Shown here: piece by piece, positions 25,901-37,900 of the stretch
Layout: each line of letters starts with the position of its first letter
Numbering within the stretch: the first letter of the stretch is position 1
Assembly: GCF_008831285.2 (NCBI RefSeq)
Contig: NC_045139.1
Coordinates: 25,708,412 to 25,772,411 of the forward strand
Direction of reading: 5' to 3'
DNA length: 64,000 nucleotides
Source of the DNA: Nymphaea colorata
Taxonomy: Eukaryota; Streptophyta; Magnoliopsida; Nymphaeales; Nymphaeaceae
Translations under genes and position numbers: made by a program
Notes under the pieces: generated by a model
What the model was told of the DNA's origin: nothing
Database searches by the model: none
Seen by the model: only the letters and a program-made list of their open reading frames with translations

Positions 25901-28900
25901 GTTGATTGAAGATCAATAGTTTCATGGTGTTCTTCACCAATGTTTTGTTGTCGGTTTCTTCTATGATTGTTAACATAAAGCTTTGAAGTGTGACGACACA
26001 ACAATTAAAAAAGAGATGAGCCAAACAATTCAAAACAATGGGGCAACTCTCATTTATATAACAATTTCAATTCATACAAAGTCACATCTATGTGTATGAC
26101 AAAAATTCTCCAAACCATAACTTTGATGCCTAACAAAAATAAGACATCAAAGAGACCAAACCATGACGCGCCGACACTACCAAAGACCCAAAACCTCCTC
26201 AGTAGGATGTGAGTGAAGCCATCTGATCAATCTGCTGTCCCGGGTCCGCCAAAACCTGAAAAAAGAAACAACTGAAGGCTTAGCCTTCGCAGTATGACAA
26301 CAAGCCACGAAAATCTGAGAACAATCATAAAAACAATCTATCGTCATGTCGTGTCAGGACATAGGCACGTCATTTGCCAAGAAAACCCCTAACACAGACC
26401 ATGACATGAAAAGGCCACTCAAGGGCCACAGGAACACAATCTCAATTACATGCAAGACATGCTTAAACATTCCATTTCAGTCATAGCATTCACATGCCCA
26501 TCAATCACATACATTCGTTCACACATATTTCATTCACATACATTCATTTTCATTAGCTTTAGTGAATTGACAGTTCCTGTGGGTGCAAACACAGACACGT
26601 GCACACTGCGGGCGGCCCATAGCCAACCCCCGTGGTGGCCCAGAACAGTATGGATCTATTTATCCGTTGCAGCGGTAGAGCACTCATCCATGGATGTGTG
26701 AATTCCAAGGAGAGATACTCAGCCATCCCTAGGACACTCAGGTTGGGAAGGCGGGAGCCCAACGCTCCAAGCATATCACACAATAGTACCCTGGGGCCTT
26801 CCACTGCCTGGGCTCCGAACAGGCGAAACCAGTGACGAAAGCGGGACGTCTCCCAAACACATAGCCACATCCCACTGGCCTCTCATCTCTTATTCTTTCA
26901 TTATTATCATTATAATTGCACATTCACAAAATGACTGCTAGCTCATGAGGTTGGTACACTTCACGAATGCCACCCACACCTCCAATTGCCTCCACACGAG
27001 GTCTACACATAACATTAACAGTCATAGCTAGCCGTCATACAATATGGGTACAACTACCCTCCAATTTCCATCAATTGCATTATTGCCCACGGCAATACAT
27101 ATGCAACAAATCACAATATTCACATCTTATCAAACACATCAATCAGATCTTTCAAAACTTGGCCAAATCTCGGAGAGTAGTCTCGATCCGTGATGGCTCG
27201 TAGCTGTCCTATGCAATTATCATTTTATGATGCCCTCTAATGCACAATCGGGGTCGAGGAGACACTCGACTCGATACCCCACCTCATCTGTCCTAAACAG
27301 TTATCAATTCTAGCATGCACATGTAAATGCGTAATAGTTTTCAAAACAAGCTTCTAATAGCTTTCCAAAACAGAACTTGTCACATGACAAATCACTCACA
27401 ATCACACACATCAGTCATACCTTTCAAAACTTAGCCAAACCACAGAGAGTAGTCTCGATCCGTGATTGGCTCGTATCTGTCCTAGACAATTATCATTCTA
27501 GGATGCTTTTATAAATGTGACTATAATAGTCACTAAAGAAGAATATGATAGAAAAAGGCACTAAGGCCACTTGAAATATATCAATCTTATTGAATGAATG
27601 TCAAATGGCTGTGTAAAACAGCATACTTTGTACAAGAGGCAGCCCAAGAATATATATAACCAATTAGAGTGAAGGAGAGAAGGAAGAGAGGGCTGTTCTA
27701 GCCGTTGGAGGTTCCAACGGCTCATAAAGGAGCCGTTGGAACTCCCAACGGCTAGAACAAAGGGGAAACAAAAAGAAAAAGAAAAGGAAAAATAAAAGAA
27801 AAGAAAAAGAAAAGAAAAGAAAAGAAAAAGAAAAGGAAAATAAAAGAAAAGAAAAAGAAAAATAAAAGAAATAATAAAATACATAAAAATGAAAATAAAA
27901 TGTAAAAAATGTAAAACCTAATCTAGCTATGATATCAACAAGATATCTTATTTCCTAACACCCCCCCCTTAAACTTACGGTGCTAAAACCGAAAGTTTAT
28001 CTAAAAGAAAGTTGAATCTGGGAGAACATAGAGGCTTCGTGAAGAAATCAGCCAGCTGGAACTCGGAGGAGACATATGGAAGTTTGATTGTCTTGTTCAA
28101 AAATTCTTCACGAACATAGTGACAATCCATCTCTATATGCTTTGTTCGTTCATGAAATGTTTGATTCTTGGCAATGTAGATAGAACTCTTGTTATCGCAG
28201 CACAAATCAGTAGGTTCTTCTATTCTTGTTCCCATATCAAGAAGCATTTGACGAAGCCACACAATTTCCATAGTTGTAGAAGCCATGGCTCGATATTCAG
28301 CTTCAGTAGAGGATAGAGAGACTTTCTGTTGTTTCTTGCACTTCCATGAGATGAGTGATTCTCCTAAAAAAACACAAAAACCAGTAGTTGAGTGTCTATC
28401 ATTTGGATCTCCTCCCCAATCAGCATCAGTATAAGCAATCAAGTTTAAAGGGGAAGAGGAAGACATAAATACTCCCTTATTTATTGTTTCCTTGATATAT
28501 CTAATGATACGAAGAACAGCTCCCATATGAACGGTTGATGGAGCATGTTGGAATTGACTCACAGTATGAACTGCATGAGCAATGTCAGGCCGAGTGATGC
28601 TAAGATACATTAAGGAACCCACAAGTTGTCGGTAAGGAGTGGGATTTGTAAGTGGAACTCCATCATCAATCTTCATTTTGTTTCCTACTGCTTCAGGAGT
28701 TTCTATGACCTTATCATCTGTTATGCCTGATTTAGCAATGATCTCTGCAGCAAACTTAGTTTGTGATAAAAAATATCCTCTAGTAGAATATGCAACCTCA
28801 ATACCCAAGAAATACGTTAGAAAACCTAAATCTTTCATTTCAAAAGTTCTTTGTAACAATTTTTTACATTCTCTAATACCTTCCTTATCACTACCTGTAA

Positions 28901-31900
28901 TGATCATGTCATCAACATACAGTAGAAGGATTATGATACTTGCATTAGTATTCTTAACAAACAAGACAGTGTCAGTTAAACATGAATGAAATCCATAATC
29001 AGAAATAACAGAGTAGAAACGGTCAAACCAAGCTTTAGGAGCTTGTCTGAGGCCATAAAGAGCCTTATTAAGTCTAAGAACTTTTCCTTGAGGAACTGAC
29101 AACCCTGGTGGTACTTCCATGTAAACTTCTTCCATAAGATCTCCATTTAAAAATGCATTTTTAACGTCCATTTGGTAGATATTCCAGTTTTTAATAGATG
29201 CTAAAGCAATAAGGGTCCTAACAGTAGTCATTCTAGCTACAGGAGCAAAGGTTTCCTCATAGTTAATACCATATTCTTGAGCGTAACCTTTGGCAACAAG
29301 CCTGACTTTATATCTTTCTAAAGATCCGTCACTTCTAGTCTTCACCTTGTAAACCCACTTGTATCCAATAGTCTTTTTTCCTATAGGTAGGTCTTGTATT
29401 TCCCAAGTTTGGGCTTTTCTCAAGGCATCTAATTCTTCTATCATGGCATTCTTCCATTCAATATATTTAGAGGCTTCATTAAAAGTAGAAGGTTCAAAGT
29501 GAGAGTGAATGGCATTAATTCTAGTTCTATGAGTTGGGGTGAAAGTTTCATATGACACAAACCTATTGGGTTGTCTTACATTTCTAATAGATCTTCTAAG
29601 GTTTTCTTCACTTTGTGGAGTTGGTTGGAGATCAATAGTCTCATGATGTTCTCCTTCATCAACATCTTGTTGCCGGTTTCTTCTATGATATGTGATTATA
29701 TCCTTGGCTACTCCGTTATCGTTATCATCAGTGTTACTATCATCAACATCATGCATTTCATCATCACATTGAGAGAGATACTTAAATAAAAAGGAATAAT
29801 CATTGTTGTGTTGTGATTTTTCACAAATTTTGAATCCATTTTCGTCTTCACAAAACTTTACATTTCTTGAAACTATGATCTTGTCTTTGACTGGATCATA
29901 ACATTTGTAGCCTTTTTGTGTTTCAGAATAACCAATAAAAACACACTCAATAACCTTTGAACTTAGTTTATCAGCCTTGTCATTAAGAACAAAACATTTG
30001 CAACCAAAAACACGAAGCCTTTTCAAATCAGGTTCATATTTGAATAATTTTTCAAAAGGGGTTGTATTATTTAAAGCTTTTGAAGGCATTCTATTGATGA
30101 GATATACAGATGCTAGGGCTGTTTCGGCCCAAAAGTTTTTAGGCACATTTTTGGCAATAAGAAGAGTTCTAGTTGTTTCAATTATGTGCCTATGTTTTCT
30201 TTCAGAAAGTCCATTTTGTTGAGGTGTTCTTGGACAAGATTTTTGATGGACTATTCCATAGTTTTCTAAATATCTTTTGAACTCATTTGAAATGTATTCG
30301 CCTCCAGAATCAGTCCTTAGGATTTTTAATTTAGCATTAAACTGTGTTTGTACTAAGTTGTGAAAATTTTTGAACATCTCAAAAACCTTAGATTTGTATC
30401 TTAAGAAATATATCCAACAATATCTAGTGAAATCATCAACAAATATCACATAATATGATAGCCCTCCTTTTGACATGATAGGAGAGGGCCCCCACACATC
30501 GGAATGAACAAGTTCAAAGGGAAAAGAGGAAAAGAAGCTTCTTTGTCCAAAAGATAAGGATTTCATTTTTCCATGTATACAATCATTACATTTGAAATTC
30601 TCAATACAAACGTCCTCGGTAGGACTTATCATAGACAATTTTCTAATGTTTGGATGACCTAATCTTTGATGTCAAACATTAATGTCCACATTTTTCACAT
30701 AGTGACAAAACTTTTCCTTGGGGATGCATAAATTGTCCATGTAGTAAAGGTCCCCTTTTTTAAAACCTTTCCCAATCAATCTCCCGGTTTGGTGATCCTG
30801 TACCAAACATTTATTTGATGAGAAAACGATGTCAAAACCAAGATCTGAAATTTGAGATACAGAAAGTAAGTTAAGATTAAGTCTAGGGACATAACTAACT
30901 TTTGGAACAAAGAACTTTTGTTTTCCAAATTCTTTTTCAAAATCCCCGATCCCTTTAACATTCAAAGATGTTCCATCGGCAGTAACTACATTAGATTCTT
31001 TTCTCGCTTGTTCAAAATTGGTCAAAGATGATATATTTGGTGTCATATGAAAAGATGCACCGGAATCTAAAAGCCAAGAAAACATACCGGGAGTGTTGGA
31101 GGTAGATGCCGTTGTTGCTAGTGCTCCGGGATTCGACACTTTGATCATAGGTTGAAGCACCGACATGATTTGATTCAACGGTGTGGAGATTGAAGAGAGA
31201 TCACATCCTTCATTTGCAACATTTGCAACCCTCCTTTGGTCAAATTGTCTATTATTGTATTGCCCACCTTGTGAATATGAAGTTCCACTTCCACGGTTGT
31301 GTTGCCCTCCTTGAGGATATGAAGCTCCTCCTTTGAAAAGATTTCCTCCATAGTTTCGTGGTTGTCCTTCATTGTTATTCAACTTTGGACAACTAGGTCT
31401 AATGTGACCCGGTTCATGACAAAAGTGGCAAACAACCTTAAATTCCCCTCTATTTTGATTTTTAAAGTGAGGAGGTCTAAAAGATTTGATGTTGTTCCCG
31501 GGTCTAGAGGCGGCTAAAACTTTTTCTTCTTGTTTGGAAATAAGAACACTATCTAATTCTTTGGATAATTTCATTCTAGTTTCTTCACCGCTTAACTTCG
31601 TAAGAAGTTCATGAATGGGTGGAGGAGAGGCTAAAGAAAGTAGGGCTGACCTAATTTGTTCAAATTCGGGTCGTAGACCTTGAAGAAATTGAAAAAACCT
31701 AAATTCATCGATTTCTTCTCTTCTAATCTCATGACATTTACAATCCAATCATAGTTTGGGAGTAAGTTGATCTAACTCATTCCATACACTAGAGATTTCC
31801 ATAAAATAATCTCTAACATTATTCTCACCTTGCTTGATACTTTGGGCTTTTTGAATCAAGAGATATTTACGGGCCATATCTTTTTGGGTAAACATTCCCT

Positions 31901-34900
31901 TGAGATATTCCCAAACTTCACTTGCTCTTTCATAATACATGAGATTTTGGGCAATTCTAGGTTCTATACTTCCGTAAATCCATTCTTTAATTCTAGAGTT
32001 TTTGGCCTCCCAATCATCTAATTTTTTATAGTATTCATCCATGGCATTTTTTCTCTCTTCTACATTCAAGTCTTTCTCAACTCCATTTTCAATTTTGGTC
32101 AACTTGAGAGAAGGAGGGGTAGACGTACCTCTTATGAAACCCCATAAATATTTCCCTTTGATATGCATCTCCAAGCATTTTGCCCATAGAAAGCTTGTAC
32201 GGAGCATGATAACTTCCTCCTTCGATCAAGACTTTGGAGTCCTCCATAAGAGCAAGATTTTAAGTAACAATCTCCAAGAGAAACAAAGAGGAAGTCCTCC
32301 TAGAAATTTCACCAAACATTGGTTGGTGAGCAGCAATAATAAGGTCTTCAAGAAATGTTGATCAGCAACAATGGCCTCGTCTGAAAATTTTCTTCAACAG
32401 TCCAGTAGCATAAACAGCAAAAAACAGCTTATAAAAGCTTTCCAACATGTAGCCCAATGGCTCTGATACCATATAAATGTGACTATAATAGTCACCAAAG
32501 AAGAATATGATAGAAAAAGGTACTAAGGCCACTTGAAATATATCAATCTTATTGAATGAATGTCAAATGGCTGTGTAAAACAACATACTTTGTACAAGAG
32601 GCAGCCCAAGAATATATATAACCAATTAGAGTGAAGGAGAGAAGGAAGAGAGGGCTGTTCTAGCCGTTGGAGGTTCCAACGGCTCATAAAGGAGCCGTTG
32701 GAACTCCCAACGGCTAGAACAAAGGGGAAACAAAAAGAAAAAGAAAAGGAAAAATAAAAGAAAAGAAAAAGAAAAGAAAAGAAAAGAAAAAGAAAAGGAA
32801 AATAAAAGAAAAGAAAAAGAAAAATAAAAGAAATAATAAAATACATAAAAATGAAAATAAAATGTAAAAAATGTAAAACCTAATCTAGCTATGATATCAA
32901 CAAGATATCTTATTTCCTAACAGCTTTCTAATGCATAATTGGGGTCGAAGAGATACTCGACTCGATACTCCACCTCATCTGTCCTAAACAGTTATCAATT
33001 CTAGCATGCACATGCAAATGCGTAACATTTTCCAAACATGCTTTTCATAGCCTTTCAAAACAAATCATACCATATATCAAACAATTTGCATGCATACACA
33101 CATTCATTCACAAAACAATCCATCAATCACATCACAATCCTAGGATCCCACGATCCTAGGAACACACATTCACACAATTGCCCCGGCAGGGATTTGCCTA
33201 GAATGCCGCCATACCTGTCGCGCGTCCACAAAACACTTTAAAACTACAACCCGCGTTGCTCAAGGTCTACTTGACGTGCTTGGTGTACCTGCAACCACAG
33301 TCAAACAATAAGTTCTCTAATCACATCGCTATACAATCGATACAAATCTGAAAATACCAACATCGAGGCATGTCTTCGCCTCAAATGGGTGTCGACGGGT
33401 AGTGTCAACCTACAAGCCCCCAAATAGGCCTCTTCCTAACTTTTTTACGTTGTCACAAAACGTCAAAACTCAATGCTTCAATCAATCCATCAGTAACACA
33501 TTTCTCATTAGTTTTCTTTAGTTGAGGCGTCTTTCCCGCAATTAAGATTCTCAACATACAACGCATATGTACATCAATAGAAGCCTATTTCCCAAACTTG
33601 CTAAAACGGTTCTAAACCTTCACCACAACATGACAATCTCTACCATGCTTCTCTATTGCTTCGAAAATCAACACATCATGCTAGAAAAACACTTATACAT
33701 ATAGATCATCGTCCATCTCAAAATGGGCATAAACTTCCCCAAAATAGCGATATCTCTAGCATGCCTTCTAAATCATCAATTTCTAATTCTAGCATGCTCA
33801 AACAATAATTATACGTAGTCCAACAGAAAATTTACAACAATCTAAGCTCGATTAGGCCTTTCTCACCCCAATCTTAGAATTCAAACTGTCGTAGTGCTCC
33901 CGACAGCCACTTCAAGAGTTTGATTGAGCTCCAACGTCAACGATTGATTGCTGCCTCCACCACCAATGCTTTCACTTCACTGGTATGAGGGGAAAATAAT
34001 GTGTTCCCAACTGAAATCGAAACCAACAGCCCCAAAACAGTCAAAAACAGTAAGAAAAACGGACGGGGAAAAAAAGGAGAGTGTGCAGCAGAGAGGACGA
34101 GAGAGTGTGGGAGTGAGAGCTCGAGCAGATGAGGAGAGGGAGAGAAACAACAAAAAAAAAACGGAAGGGGAGAGGCTGCGCAAGAGGAGGCCGTGTGGCA
34201 GAGAGGGGAGACGGCAAAACAGTGGGAGAGGGAGGAGGAGAAAAAAGAAGAGAGGGGAACCGGTGGCTTACCTACGCGCCACCACCGCCGTCGCCCTTCA
34301 CCTTCTCTGCTGCTATCATCTCTTCCACCTCCTTCTTATCTGTGTTGTGTTCGTTGGAAGGAAGAGACAGAGAGGAAGAAGAGGAAGGAGAGGGAGACGC
34401 TAAGGAAAACGAGGGAGAAGAGCCCTCGTGTCGGGCTCTCACGCGGGTAAGTTGCGGGTCCGGGTCTGGACCCGCTCCAACCCGACCTGCCAAGAAAACG
34501 AGTGTTACAATGATATGTGATTATGTCTTTGCGTACTCCACCTTCATCCTTGTCATTAATGTTACTATCATCAATATCATACATCTCATCATCACATTGG
34601 GAGAGATACTTGAATAGAAAGGAATAATCATTGTTGTTTTGTGATTCTTCATAATTTTCAAATATATTTTCTTTTTCATTAAACTTTACATTCCTTGAAA
34701 CTATGGTCTTGTCTTTGACTGGGTCATAACGTTTGTAGCCTTTTTGTGTCTTAGAATAGCCTATGAAGGCACATTCAATAACCTTTGAACTTAGTTTATC
34801 AGTTTTGTCAATTAAAATAAAACATTTGTATCCAAAAATTTGAAGTCTATTGAGATCGGATTCATATTTGAACAATTTTTCAAAAGGAATTGTGTTATTT

Positions 34901-37900
34901 AAAACTTTTGAAGGCATTCTCTTTATAAGATAAACAGAAGCAAGGGTTGTTCAGCCCAAGAGTTTTTAGGCATATTTTTTGCAATAAGAAAAGTTCTTGT
35001 TGTTTATACTATATGTTTATGTTTTCTTTTAGAAAGTCCATTTTGTTGAGGTGTTTTTGGACATAATTTTTGATGAACTATTCCATAGTTTTTCAAATAT
35101 CTTTTAAATTCATTTGAAATATATTCACCTCTGGAATCAGCCCTTAGGTTTTTTAGTTTAGCGTCAAACTATGTTTTTACCAAGTTGTGAAAATTTTTGA
35201 ACATCTTAAAAACTTCAAATTTGAATGTTAGGAAATATATCCAACAATATCTAGTGAATCATCAACAAATATCACATAATAAGATAGCCTTTCTTTTGAC
35301 ATGATAGGAGAGGGCCCTCACACATCGGAATGAACAAGCTCAAATGACGTAAAAGAAAAGAAGTTTCTTTGTCCAAAAGATAAAGATTTCGTCTTTCCAT
35401 GTATGCAATCATTACATTTAAAGTTCTCAATACAAATATCCTTGGTAGGAGTCATCATAGATAATTTTCTAATGTTTGGATGACCTAATCTTTGATGCCA
35501 AACATTGATGCCCACATTTTTGACATAGTAACAAAAATTTTTCTTTGGGGATACATAAATTGTTCATGTAGTAAAGGTTTCTCTTTCTAAAACCTTCCCC
35601 AATCAATCTCTCGGTTTGGTCCAAACATTTATTTGATGAGAAAACTATATCAAAACCAAGATCTGAAATTTGAGATATGGAAAGTAAATTAAGATTAAGT
35701 TTAGGGACATAAGTAACGGTACAAAGAATTTTTGTTTTTCTCTATTTTTTTTTCAAAATTTTCAACTTCTTTTAACACTCAAAGACGTTCCATCAAAGGT
35801 AGCTACATTTGACTCTTTTCTTGCTTGTTCAAACTTGGTCAAAGATGATATATTAGGTGTCATATGAAATGATGCACCGGAATCTAGAAGCCAAGGAATC
35901 ATATTGGGAGTGTTGGAGGTGGATGCCGTTGTTGCTAGTGCTCCGGAATTTGACTCCTTTATTATCGGTTGAAGAGCCGTCATGATTTGGTTCAATGTTG
36001 TGAAGATTAACGCAAAATCACATCATTTGTTTTGAACATTTGCAACCTTCCTTTGATCAAATTGTCTAAGGTTGTGTTGCCCATATAGCTCATCCTCTAA
36101 GAAAATTCCCTTCATAATTTTGTAAATGTCCTTCATTGTTGTTTACCTTTAACTTTGGACAACTAGGTCTTATGTGGCCCGATTCATGACAGAAGTGGCA
36201 AACAACCTTATATTCCCTTCTATTTTGATTTTTAAAATGAGGGGGTCTAAAAGATCTAATGTTGTTTCTAGGTCTAGAAGCGGCTGAAACTTTTTTTTCT
36301 TTTTGTTTGAAAATAAGGACACTATCCATTTCTTTGGATAAATTCATTCTATTTTCTTCTCCACTTAGTTTCGTAAGAAGTTCATGAATAAGTGGAGGAA
36401 AAACTATGGATAAATGGTTGACCTTATTTGTTCAAATTCGAGTCTTAGCCCTTAAAGAAATTCAAAAAAATTAAATTCATCAACTTCATCTCTTCTAATC
36501 TCGTGGCATTTACAATCAATTCCTAATTTAGGACTAAGTTGGTCTAATTCATTCCAAACACTAGAGATTTCCATAAAATAATCTCTTGCATTTTTCTCTC
36601 TTGTTTGATATTTTGGGCTTTTTGAATCAATAGATACTTTTGGGCCATATCTTTTTGAGTAAACATTCCTTTGAGGTATTCCCTTACCTCACTTGCATTC
36701 TCATAGTACATGAGATTTTGAGCAATTTTAGGTTGGATACTTCCATAACTCCATTCTTTAATCCTTGAGTTCTTGGCTTCCCAATCATCTAGTTTCTTAT
36801 GCTATTCATTCATAGCATTTTGTCTTTCTTTCGTATTTAATTCTTTCACAATCTCATTTTCTACTTTAGTTAACTTGAGAGAATGAAGAATGAATGTATC
36901 TCTTATGAAACCCTATATGTATTTTTCTTTGATGTGCATCTCTAAACATTTAGCCCGTAGCGTTCAGTTAGTTCCATCAAGCTTGTATGGAGCATGATAG
37001 CTTCCTCTCTCGATCGAAATTTTGGAGTCCTTTATGAAATCTGCTCTAGAGGACTAAGTAATACTTTTGGACGCTTTACCGAACAGTTGGTGGATGATAA
37101 TCCCTTTGGAGTGCAGCAGTGAACCAAGAATAAAACAGCAGAATATTAAGGTGCTGTTTATGATAAATACCCTTCTTCAGAAGTACAACGGAAAGAAATG
37201 GAGGGTCACTTAGCTTTAGACAGTCTTTGAGACAATACCACAAACAGGTGGTGGCACTTGAGAAATGATATCAACGAACAGTGATGATTCAGTCTTCAAG
37301 ATAAAACAGCAACCCAACTTCAGAATTCTAATAAAAAACCAGCCAAAACGTGGTTCTAATTTGACGAAAACGTGACTGTAACAATCACTAAATGAACATG
37401 AAGCAGAAATAGGCACTAAGGCCAAGTAAAAAATATAATCTTTATTCAAATGAACAGAGAATTGTTGTACATCACAATTTATTTGTACAAGGAACAGTTT
37501 ACATATTTTTACAAGAGAAGAGAAGGAAGAATGGACTGAACTAGCCATTGGGCTAGTTCCAACGGCTGGAACAAAAAGAAAAAAGAAATAAAAATAAAAA
37601 AGAAAATAAAACGTAAAACCTAACTAAGCTATCCTATTTCGTAACACTTAAACATGTAGAACCAGCTTGTTATATAAGCAGTTTTTTTTTAAAAAATGTT
37701 TCTAGTTCATTAAGAAAATTTCTTGTACTTGAATTTTGGGATTACGTGATATGTGGATCCAATCCACTGTGAATCACGACCTGAAATATTTGAATACTCT
37801 GGTCATATTTTTGCATGATCCAAATTGAGAAGAGAAGGCATTTCGGAAGGTCATGAGACTCGTGACAACTAACAAAACCTCAAATTGAATCCAGTGGATA

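Larger units (their letters stand above)
27510..32922 (-). mobile_element. Young Copia retrotransposon, 5.4 kb, antisense to SMC5
   Basis: Two 451 bp LTRs (27510-27960, 32472-32922) differ by only three bases on reading by eye. The 5 bp duplication GCTTT flanks it (27505-27509, 32923-32927). On the - strand the 5' LTR is followed at once by TGGTATCAGAGCC, and the 3' LTR is preceded by a G-rich purine tract. All Copia domains are present in order. Damage: a frameshift near the gag start, and TGA codons at 31749 and 30672. It belongs to the same family as the older element it indirectly sits within. Confidence 0.95.
25968..34509 (+). mobile_element. 3 kb TG...CA non-coding element, copy 1 (split by a young Copia)
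   Basis: Starts TGTTAACATAAAG, ends GTGTTACA. Flanked by a 5 bp target duplication ATGAT (25963-25967 and 34510-34514). Without the inserted Copia it is about 3.1 kb. TG...CA ends plus a 5 bp duplication indicate an LTR-type insertion. No primer-binding site, polypurine tract or protein domain is present, so I infer a long solo LTR or a large retrotransposon derivative. Related to 40938-44166 and 52900-58870. Lacks about 50 bp near its start relative to copy 2. Confidence 0.85.

Noticed and set aside
26640-26720. tRNA-like A-box (GCAGCGGTAGAGCACTCATC) in the 3 kb element, also at 41675 and 56365
   Set aside because: No B-box GGTTCGANTCC and no cloverleaf could be drawn. The copies diverge without regard to pairing.
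33948-34617. Several overlapping + strand frames rich in Arg, Glu and Lys
   Set aside because: They come from the GA-rich purine tract of copy 1 and have no domain, no conserved start and no counterpart in copies 2 and 3.
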